From: JAWLFI01 sp964627995
Lineage (GTDB): Bacteria > Bacteroidota > Bacteroidia > Chitinophagales > Saprospiraceae
Assembly: GCA_964627995.1 (NCBI GenBank)
Contig: CAZVLN010000085.1
Location: forward strand, 1-5,462
DNA length: 5,462 bases
Reading direction: 5' to 3'
The notes beneath the pieces are model-generated. The model saw nothing but the letters and a program-made list of their open reading frames with translations, searched no databases and was not told the origin of the DNA. The translations under genes and the position numbers were made by a program. Position 1 is the stretch's first letter, and the number at the start of each line of letters is the position of its first letter. Shown here piece by piece: positions 1-5,197 of this stretch.

Positions 1-128
1 GGTAGCTCACCTTCTACAGAATTACACGAGGAAAACAATAAACCGAATATTGCGAATAAAATCCCTATCAACAGTCGAAAGGATTCGCTCTTTGGGGATA
101 ATGCATGTACTTGCTTATATCTTTTCAT
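1..128 (-). CDS. Lipoprotein, N-terminal part only (cut by window edge)
   Basis: Reading leftward from the ATG at 126-128 gives 42 open codons before the window ends. The peptide starts MKRYKQVHAL, has a hydrophobic core at about residues 19-32 (LLIGILFAIFGLLF), and then a lipobox LFSSC with the lipidated cysteine at residue 35, followed by NSVEGEL. This is a type II (lipoprotein) signal peptide, so the product should be exported and anchored in a membrane, probably the outer membrane. The mature protein lies outside the window, so its function cannot be told. An in-frame ATG at 150-152 would add eight residues (MHSLIPDI); I prefer 128 because its n-region is already long and basic. It follows the 183-1403 lipoprotein gene on the same strand after 54 nt, so the two may be co-transcribed. 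A weak promoter (TTTG, 21 nt, TAATACCT) can also be read in that gap. Confidence 0.75.
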   Translation of the reverse strand, partial: MKRYKQVHALSPKSESFRLLIGILFAIFGLLFSSCNSVEGEL

Positions 129-182
129 AATGTCAGGTATTAAAGAATGCATGAAATAAAAAACAAATAATAAATTTTAGAT

Positions 183-1403
183 CTAATCAAAGTCGAGTTC
201 ATATATCCAGAGATCTCCGGAGGCTGACACTCGGATTAACCGACCTCGCTTATCAAAAAACATTTGCCGTTTAGACATGTTTTCCTCAAAGTGATCGACA
301 AACAACTCACCGCTTGATATATCATAAACGGAGAACCTATCCTCTCTGGGGAGCACAAAATATGTTTGCTCCGCATTGATTTCAACCCCGCCTCTATTGA
401 AGTTAAGACGGCTGCATTCTGAAGACCAAACCCTATCTCCCGTAATTACATTGTATAAAGAACACTGTTTGTCACGCAATAGGAAAAGATGATTTCGCAA
501 GATCCGCTGCAATCCGCCCATATTTTCCCAAAAGATTATTTCATCCTCGACATGGTAAAAAACAGGGTGTGTCGTCCAAAAAGTTAAAAGTCCCTTGCTA
601 TATCTAATGGGCTTATCAATATTAAATTTAGCCCGAAACCGGACTGGAATCTCCTGATGGTTGACCTCTCCGGAATTTATATCAATATGTAAGGCATAGA
701 TTCCATGATCATAATTTGGGTGGTCATGGATATAAAAGGGAAAGATCAAGGATTCATGGGTAGCTTCATAGCCCAATTCCCACGAAGGAAGGGTGCGAGA
801 GAACCCATAGTCAAACCAAAAATCTCTGGGTTGAACAATTGAAAAAAGCACACGCCACTGCTGTGCCTCTGGATCGTGCTCTATGATCTGAACGCGATAT
901 GATGTATCCGTGGGGTAATCCGTGTTTAAAGTATAGACCAAACCATTTGCCACCCTCCAACTATTGATTCTTCCCGATTGCAGAGTATCGATTTTAAATG
1001 AAATGGTTTCCAGGGTCTCCCCCGTGTTCGCATCGATGACATGTGAATAATTTTCATCGCTAAATAGTAAATGGCCGTTATAATCATAAACCGGGTAGGA
1101 AGCCTGGGGTAGATCGCCTCGGCTCCGTCTCCAGATTATGGAATAATCGTCCAAATGGGCAGCTATGATCTCACTGCTCGTTTGAAACAAGATAATTTCT
1201 TTCTCACCCTTATACGTGTTAGGATATAGATACTCTTCCGATATCTTTAGGTCAGATCTGTCAACCTCATAATCGGAGAGTGGGCCATAGCGAGGCTCTT
1301 CTTCAAAGGTGGGGAATAATGTAGATTGAAGATCGGGAGCTTCTTGCTCTACACAAGAAAAAAAAGCTGTAAATAATATCAAAATAGGAATATAAAATCT
1401 CAT
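183..1403 (-). CDS. Beta-propeller-like (PQQ/WD-type repeat) lipoprotein of unknown function
   Basis: From the ATG at 1401-1403 the product is 406 residues. It starts MRFYIPILILFTAFFSC, a short signal peptide whose lipobox puts the lipidated cysteine at residue 17. Acidic residues follow (VEQEAPD), which in Bacteroidota can mark surface-exposed lipoproteins. The frame stays open to an ATG at 1454, but that start adds a second hydrophobic stretch ahead of the signal peptide and is unlikely. The mature part has spaced units of the kind 'strand - xDxxxG(E/D) - strand': VIDANTGETLE, LHIDINSGEV, LYNVITGDRVW, VYDISSGELF and a final LWIYELDFD. Similar units build PQQ-like/quinoprotein beta-propellers. 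No enzyme signature is visible; such folds usually bind proteins or act as scaffolds. It probably leads a two-gene lipoprotein unit with the gene at 1-128. The fold is inferred from repeat pattern alone. Confidence 0.8.
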   Translation of the reverse strand: MRFYIPILILFTAFFSCVEQEAPDLQSTLFPTFEEEPRYGPLSDYEVDRSDLKISEEYLYPNTYKGEKEIILFQTSSEIIAAHLDDYSIIWRRSRGDLPQASYPVYDYNGHLLFSDENYSHVIDANTGETLETISFKIDTLQSGRINSWRVANGLVYTLNTDYPTDTSYRVQIIEHDPEAQQWRVLFSIVQPRDFWFDYGFSRTLPSWELGYEATHESLIFPFYIHDHPNYDHGIYALHIDINSGEVNHQEIPVRFRAKFNIDKPIRYSKGLLTFWTTHPVFYHVEDEIIFWENMGGLQRILRNHLFLLRDKQCSLYNVITGDRVWSSECSRLNFNRGGVEINAEQTYFVLPREDRFSVYDISSGELFVDHFEENMSKRQMFFDKRGRLIRVSASGDLWIYELDFD

Positions 1404-1433
1404 AATATGAAAATTAATAAATATTAATACAGA

Positions 1434-1465
1434 TAAAAATAAAAAATTCAGCACAAAAAGCCAAG
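1434..1465 (-). promoter_or_regulatory. Candidate Bacteroidota-type promoter for the lipoprotein gene
   Basis: Read on the minus strand, CTTG (1462-1465) is followed after 20 nt by TATTTTTA (1434-1441). It resembles the Bacteroidota sigma-ABfA consensus (TTTG near -33, TAnnTTTG near -7), with five of six fixed -7 bases matching. The implied leader is short and would contain the AT-rich palindrome ATTAATA-AA-TATTAAT at 1413-1428, nine nt before the ATG. The surroundings are AT-rich, so a chance match is quite possible. Confidence 0.3.
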
Positions 1466-1491
1466 AAAATCCCCGAAATACAAGTAAGCCG

Positions 1492-1527
1492 GATTAATGA
1501 ACGACGGAATGAACGCTCTCATTAATC
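1492..1527. repeat. Perfect 9-bp inverted repeat (GATTAATGA / TCATTAATC)
   Basis: The arms are 1492-1500 and 1519-1527, with an 18-nt spacer. Inside and across the left arm lies a direct repeat ATGAACG (1497-1503 and 1509-1515, period 12). It sits about 90 nt upstream of the lipoprotein start and just upstream of its candidate promoter. An activator or repressor site is possible; so is a chance AT-rich palindrome. Confidence 0.5.
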
Positions 1528-1888
1528 AAAAAGTATGGGTAGACCATATCCAAAATGTTCTTAAGTTTCTGCTCTACAGGCTTCATTGTAGATCTTGGCT
1601 AGTACTCCATGATGCCGAATAAATTTTCGTTTAAGATCATGGCTCCATCCCTGCCTGTTTCAAAAATAAATGCGGATCACGTATAACCCCTGAAATATTT
1701 AGGGTTCATAAGGTATTACGCAGGCTTTCGGTGGGTTAGTTGCTTCCCGTTTCCATGGCTTCCTGATTTTTATGGCAAGACCCATACCTTTACAGTATCT
1801 CTCTTTTAGTAGGAGTTGGGTTCGGTATTTCATCAAAAACCAATTCATTACACCTACAATCTAATTTATTTGGATTTTATTACCTTTC

Positions 1889-2155
1889 ATGAAGCAAACG
1901 GATATCGCAATGACGACAGAACAAGCGAATCGGACATATTGGCTATTTGGAGGTTTGGGCTCCGCCTTGATTGGGTTTGGCTTAAGCCTTTTAGTGGAGA
2001 GTGGGTTCATAAAGCACAGTGACCGTCCGGACTGGCATTGGGTGGTACTCGGCACCGTGTCACTGGTGTTAATCATGAGCGGAATCAACTTTTTGTTTCG
2101 ATCTTTTGAAGCGAAATTAAAAAGGAAGGAAAAGAAAGGTGACCTTAAGGTTTGA
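1889..2155 (+). CDS. Small two-helix membrane protein, unknown function
   Basis: The product is 88 residues. It has a polar N-terminus, a hydrophobic segment at about residues 17-37 (WLFGGLGSALIGFGLSLLVE, glycine-rich), a short polar loop with charged and aromatic residues (KHSDRPDWHW), and a second segment at about 51-70. A strongly basic tail follows (RSFEAKLKRKEKKGD), which should lie in the cytoplasm, putting both ends inside. I do not recognise a family. The hydrophobic segments followed by a basic tail are what makes it believable as a gene despite its size. The start could be the ATG at 1889 or an in-frame ATG at 1910 (residue 8); neither has a Shine-Dalgarno sequence, as is usual in Bacteroidota. 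It stands alone: the upstream neighbour is divergent and the downstream neighbour is convergent. Overlapping frames on both strands (1816-2022 plus, 1861-2088 minus) lack this membrane-protein pattern. Confidence 0.7.
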   Translation: MKQTDIAMTTEQANRTYWLFGGLGSALIGFGLSLLVESGFIKHSDRPDWHWVVLGTVSLVLIMSGINFLFRSFEAKLKRKEKKGDLKV

Positions 2156-2414
2156 CGGCCTTTCGCAAAAGCTCTTCTTATTGATCTCCTTTAAAAATTC
2201 CTAACGCTCATTTTATCTTTCATTATGACCCAAAATGCTAGGTTCATTACTCTGAGTGCTGCGGGCCTATTATACTAGTGTCACGACCACTACATCAGTT
2301 ATAGGCGTAGTCTTTAGAACGCTTCTTTGCTCCCCAGCCGTGTAGCTAGGGCGCCGTGCAGAGCGAAGTTTTGACCTGCAGAAAACGCTGCGTACTTAAT
2401 TGGCGTCGTGCACT
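2156..2414. other. Convergent intergenic region, 259 nt, no gene seen
   Basis: This lies between the 3' ends of the small membrane protein gene and the GH16 gene. No open frame of note is present. Short structures are the bulged hairpin at 2357-2392 and the weak repeat TAGTG-(7 nt)-CACTA near 2276-2292. Its base composition is mixed, not AT-rich, which is a little unusual for a Bacteroidota spacer. Confidence 0.5.
2357..2392 (-). terminator. Imperfect stem-loop 3' of the GH16 gene (possible transcript end)
   Basis: The arms TGC (2357-2359), AGC (2362-2364) and GTTTT (2368-2372) pair with AAAAC (2382-2386), GCT (2387-2389) and GCG (2390-2392). There are one-sided bulges on the left arm and a 9-nt loop. 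It begins 23 nt past the GH16 stop codon, where a transcript end is expected, but no T tract follows on the minus strand, so it is not a canonical intrinsic terminator. Confidence 0.25.
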
Positions 2415-4025
2415 TTAATTTTTAATGAGCGTAAAGGTTTGCCTGTGTCCATCTTGACCTTGCTGAATAAAATAAGTGCCTGGTGTCCAAGACGAAACAT
2501 TAATTTGCATTTTTGAACTTCGAATGCGCTGCTGCAGTAAAAGGCTTCCCTGCGAATCATAAATGAGTAACTCACTTCCCGATGCTTCCGGAGCGCTTTC
2601 GATCGTGAGTTGGTCTGTCGCCGGATTGGGAGAAAGGGTGATTTTTGGCTTTGAAGCCGGCGGTGAGCTTGATGCGGTGCTTTCCTGATAGACGCGGACA
2701 TGGTCGATTTCCATCGCACTTTCAGTAAAATTGGGGTCTATACTAGGCTCTATAGCGATATTTAAGAGCAGGTATTGATTTTCGGTGAAGGGCCAGGTAT
2801 CTTGGTTTTGCACATCCGGATCGTAGGTATAATGTACCTGACCATCAATACTAAACACCATGCGATCGGGGTACCAATCCAGCGCATAAACATGGAAGTC
2901 CGTTGATGCCGTGGGTAGGGTCCGGCCACCTTTATTTACCGTGCCGCCGAAACTCGATCGAGTATGCATGGCACTTTGCACAAAATTTTGGTTCCAGCCC
3001 CAGTGTTCCATGATATCAATCTCTCCGCAATCCGGCCAATCGGTGGTTCCGAAGCCTTGCTCGTACCAGTAGGCGCCAACTTCATTAATATTTTGATTGA
3101 GCATCCAAATCGCGGGCCAGGTGCCTCCACCTGTGGGTAGTTTGGCCTTCACTTCGATGCGTCCATAGGTAAAAGCAAATTTAGAGTTAAGACGGGCAGA
3201 GGTATATTCTTTAGTTACTCCCTGATCGGAGTAGGTCTCCTTTTTTGCGACTAAATGCATGATGCCGTTTTCGACATAGGTGTTTTCTATGCGGTCGGTG
3301 TAGTGTTGGATTTCGCCATTGAACCAGCTGTCCCCCAGCGGAAGCTCTGTTTGGTGAAACCATTTCGAAGCATCTAAGGCTCCGTCTTGATCAAATTCAT
3401 CTTGCCAGACCAATTGATCATATACGGGATCATCGCTTCCGGTTGAAGTTTCTCCTTCGAAGTAAAAATCGTCAATATAGGCCACCACCTGATCGGTGTT
3501 GTTTTCGCCATTGACTTGTAAGAGAACACGATTAAAATCGGTTCGCTCGGCGGGGTCGGCAGAATTGGGGTCTAAGTTGATGAAAGGGTCTGCGACAAAA
3601 TCGAAGCTGACTTCTTGCCATTGATCTAATACTAGGGGCTTTATTATTTCAGTTTGTGTGACCCAGGGTTGGGCGAGATCGGCATTTTGCAACTTCAAGG
3701 ATATCTGATCGGGTTGCTGCCCGGTCAATGCTGAGGAAGGGATATAAATCTTTAACTGGAAAGGGTGATTGGGTGTGATGTTGATCGGTTCAGCTGAATT
3801 GAAGCCAACATTAGCATAAAGACCGCCGACATCCTCGTATTTCATTACGCCGGCAGACGGGTTTCCAGAGTTTGTGAAAGGGTTAGCGTAAGAGGTGTCG
3901 ATCAGGCAGTCATCGCCATACCAAGTAGATATAGTGGATGCGCCGTCAAAATCGTCTTGGAGGAGCTGGGCCGTGATGGATATCAGGGGAAAGACCAGAA
4001 GGAAGAGAAAAATAGCTTTACGCAT
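2415..4025 (-). CDS. Secreted GH16 beta-glucanase (laminarinase-like) with N-terminal CBM-like domain and T9SS sorting domain
   Basis: This 536-residue protein should hydrolyse beta-1,3(-1,4)-glucans such as laminarin outside the cell. A signal peptide spans residues 1-19, with likely cleavage at SITA|Q. Residues about 22-190 look like a beta-sandwich carbohydrate-binding domain, ending in a typical last strand VVAYIDDFYFEG. A short linker leads to the GH16 domain (about 204-447). That domain has LVWQDEFD, GGTWPAIWML (300-309), the catalytic motif EIDIME (nucleophile E335, D337, acid/base E340), MHT (353-355), FHVYALDW (377-384) and the end strand IDHVRVYQ. The ExDxxE (beta-bulge) form fits laminarinases and agarases, not ExDxE lichenases. 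After a Ser/Pro linker (449-460), residues 461-536 form a type A T9SS C-terminal signal (LSPNPATDQLTI, IYDSQG, GTYFIQQ). Substrate is inferred: agarase or mixed-linkage activity is not excluded. No SusC/D or other polysaccharide-use genes adjoin it. The start at 4025 is set by the signal peptide. Confidence 0.95.
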   Translation of the reverse strand: MRKAIFLFLLVFPLISITAQLLQDDFDGASTISTWYGDDCLIDTSYANPFTNSGNPSAGVMKYEDVGGLYANVGFNSAEPINITPNHPFQLKIYIPSSALTGQQPDQISLKLQNADLAQPWVTQTEIIKPLVLDQWQEVSFDFVADPFINLDPNSADPAERTDFNRVLLQVNGENNTDQVVAYIDDFYFEGETSTGSDDPVYDQLVWQDEFDQDGALDASKWFHQTELPLGDSWFNGEIQHYTDRIENTYVENGIMHLVAKKETYSDQGVTKEYTSARLNSKFAFTYGRIEVKAKLPTGGGTWPAIWMLNQNINEVGAYWYEQGFGTTDWPDCGEIDIMEHWGWNQNFVQSAMHTRSSFGGTVNKGGRTLPTASTDFHVYALDWYPDRMVFSIDGQVHYTYDPDVQNQDTWPFTENQYLLLNIAIEPSIDPNFTESAMEIDHVRVYQESTASSSPPASKPKITLSPNPATDQLTIESAPEASGSELLIYDSQGSLLLQQRIRSSKMQINVSSWTPGTYFIQQGQDGHRQTFTLIKN

Positions 4026-4067
4026 AATTTATATGATGTCTGAGACCCATCCGCTCAATAAGATGCC

Positions 4068-4100
4068 GAACTATAGATATTAAGAGAGAAATGTAACAAA
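4068..4100 (-). promoter_or_regulatory. Candidate promoter for the GH16 gene
   Basis: On the minus strand TTTG (4097-4100, within a longer T run) is followed after 21 nt by TATAGTTC (4068-4075), a partial match to the Bacteroidota -33/-7 boxes. It would give a leader of about 35-40 nt before the ATG at 4025. The -7 box is imperfect, so the call is weak. Confidence 0.3.
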
Positions 4101-4143
4101 AAGTTTTCAGAAAATAAGCCAAGCGAGAACTAAAACCTCATAT

Positions 4144-4160
4144 GGTGTAAGGAATACACC
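4144..4160. promoter_or_regulatory. Perfect palindrome GGTGTA-AGGAA-TACACC, possible operator
   Basis: Two perfect 6-bp arms (4144-4149 and 4155-4160) flank a 5-nt centre. The site lies in the 164-nt region between the divergent GH16 and flavodoxin-fold genes, 29 nt upstream of the flavoprotein ATG. Its length and symmetry fit a site for a dimeric helix-turn-helix regulator. At this distance it could overlap the plus-strand promoter or leader, so the flavoprotein gene is the more likely target. As RNA it would also form a small hairpin. No regulator gene is present in the window. Confidence 0.4.
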
Positions 4161-4189
4161 CGATTTTCGCTAAATGATAAACAGAACAG

Positions 4190-4903
4190 ATGAAAGTGAA
4201 CTTGAACGACATTCAACAGAAATGGATTGATGAGAACCCTTATGATTTCTCTGCTCTTAAAGCCGTTTTTCTCAATGGAACCCTCAAAAAATCGCCCCGC
4301 TCCTCTCATACAGCGGGACTCATGGATCAGTCTATGCACATCATGAAAACCTGTGGGGTCTCCGTAGAGTATATCCGGCTGGCAGACCATCAACTTGCAT
4401 ATGGAGTGTATCCGGACATGACGGAACACGGATGGGATCGTGACGACTGGCCGGCCATTCAGGACAAAATCATGGATGCAAATATTTTGGTTATCGGCTC
4501 GCCAATCTGGCTCGGCGAAAAGTCTTCGCTAGCCACCCTCGCTATTGAACGACTTTACGCGTACTCCTCCAAGCAAAATGAACAGGGGCAATACGCGTAT
4601 TACGGCCGTGCCGGAGGCTGTATTATTACGGGTAATGAAGACGGGGTAAAACATTGTTCGATGAGTATTCTCTACGCGATGCAGCATATCGGCTACACCA
4701 TTCCGCCACAAGCTGATGCCGGCTGGATTGGTGAGGTGGGTCCGGGACCCTCTTATCTCGATCAGGGCTCCGGCGGACCTGAAAACGAATTTACGAATCG
4801 CAATACCACCTTCATGACCTGGAATTTGATGCATACGGCCCACATGCTAAACCAAAACGGCGGAATACCGGCGCATGGGAATCAGCGGTCGCTTTGGCCG
4901 TGA
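4190..4903 (+). CDS. Flavodoxin-fold NAD(P)H-dependent oxidoreductase (FMN reductase-like)
   Basis: The product is 237 residues, soluble, with no signal peptide. After a polar N-terminal lead of about 23 residues, the first beta strand KAVFLNGTLKKSPRSSHT (24-41) carries the FMN-phosphate loop of the NADPH-dependent FMN reductase/flavodoxin superfamily. Next come strand NILVIGSPIWLGEKSS (98-113), where the GSPIW loop contacts the flavin, and GGCIITGNEDG (142-152), the third flavin-side loop. The C-terminal region (about 173-237) is rich in conserved-looking Gly/Pro/Asn stretches (DAGWIGEVGPGPSYLD, GGPENEF, NRNTTFMTWNL). From memory these mark a flavodoxin-family group found with high identity in several phyla, but its substrate is not known to me. 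It probably reduces quinones, nitro or azo compounds, or another electrophile; this is inference. The ATG at 4190 has an A-rich leader and no Shine-Dalgarno sequence. It is divergent from GH16 and has no operon partner downstream. Confidence 0.88.
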   Translation: MKVNLNDIQQKWIDENPYDFSALKAVFLNGTLKKSPRSSHTAGLMDQSMHIMKTCGVSVEYIRLADHQLAYGVYPDMTEHGWDRDDWPAIQDKIMDANILVIGSPIWLGEKSSLATLAIERLYAYSSKQNEQGQYAYYGRAGGCIITGNEDGVKHCSMSILYAMQHIGYTIPPQADAGWIGEVGPGPSYLDQGSGGPENEFTNRNTTFMTWNLMHTAHMLNQNGGIPAHGNQRSLWP

Positions 4904-5124
4904 GGCTTGGCAGGTCTCTTAGGGTCCTCTAAACCTATTGAAGTTAAACCCAACGGCATGAATTGATCTGCAGCATCCGCGTACCCCGCGTTCTATAAAG
5001 TAACGACACAGACCTTGTGGCGCTTTAGTGCTAGTCTATTTTGAGTATGGAACATGGATTTCGCGGATTAGCGCAGAAAATAACATGAAGTAGTACGCTA
5101 TATCAGGGATTCCGAATCACGTGC
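4904..5124. other. Intergenic sequence without a gene
   Basis: No open frame, RNA gene or strong promoter is recognisable. Apart from the stem-loop at 4912-4936, the only pattern is a pair of adjacent units, GGATTTCGC (5056-5064) and GGATTAGCGC (5065-5074). It looks like a scrap of a short-period repeat. Confidence 0.5.
4912..4936 (+). terminator. Bulged stem-loop just after the flavoprotein stop codon
   Basis: AGGT (4912-4915) and TTAG (4919-4922) pair with the contiguous CTAAACCT (4929-4936). There is a 3-nt bulge on the left and a 6-nt loop GGTCCT. It starts 8 nt past the stop, where a transcript end is expected. No T tract follows, so a role in termination or RNA 3'-end protection is only suggested. 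Confidence 0.25.
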
Positions 5125-5177
5125 TCTCTCCCCAACTTGTTTGGGAGGGGCAGCCGGAGTGAGGTTTTTTTATTTTT
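5125..5177 (+). terminator. Hairpin followed by a T tract (terminator-like or repeat element)
   Basis: TCTCT-C-CCCAA (5125-5135) pairs with TTGGGAGGGG (5141-5150) around the loop CTTGT, with C5130 bulged out. Two or more of the pairs are G-T and therefore form only in plus-strand RNA. After 14 nt (CAGCCGGAGTGAGG) comes T7-A-T5 (5165-5177). The gap between stem and T tract is too long for a textbook intrinsic terminator. The CTCTCCCC...GGGAGGGG...GTGAGG layout resembles intergenic repeats seen in many bacterial genomes. It may end transcripts coming from the left, or form the left border of the stem-loop block to its right. Confidence 0.4.
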
Positions 5178-5197
5178 AGTAGATTGCGATAGCCGGG

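Larger units (their letters stand above)
1404..1888. other. Intergenic region, 485 nt, no supported gene
   Basis: This divergent region separates the lipoprotein gene (minus) from the small membrane protein (plus) and must hold both promoters. It contains the AT palindrome at 1413-1428, the 9-bp inverted repeat at 1492-1527, and a bulged hairpin at 1685-1706 (AA-C-CCCTGAA, loop ATA, TTTAGGG-TT) with no T run after it. On the minus strand, 1494-1709 reads as three short open stretches in one frame broken by a TGA and a TAG, which could be a decayed gene. No tRNA, riboswitch or strong promoter was recognised in the rest. Confidence 0.6.

Noticed and set aside
1685..1706. Hairpin AA-C-CCCTGAA / TTTAGGG-TT as a terminator
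   Set aside because: No T tract on either strand and no gene ends nearby; it is probably a chance structure.
1816..2155. Overlapping frames at 1816-2022 (plus) and 1861-2088 (minus)
   Set aside because: Both lie over the small membrane protein. Neither has membrane segments, motifs or a credible start, whereas the 1889-2155 frame has a clear two-helix pattern and basic tail.
2396..3130. Minus-strand frames at 2396-2719 and 2936-3130
   Set aside because: These are alternative frames inside the GH16 gene, whose own frame has catalytic and sorting motifs throughout.
3895..4083. 62-codon plus-strand frame over the GH16 signal-peptide end
   Set aside because: It is antisense to the signal peptide coding region and ends in the shared intergenic region, with no protein features.
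4130..4843. Minus-strand frames at 4130-4429 and 4529-4843
   Set aside because: Both are antisense to the flavoprotein gene, whose plus-strand frame contains continuous flavodoxin-fold motifs.
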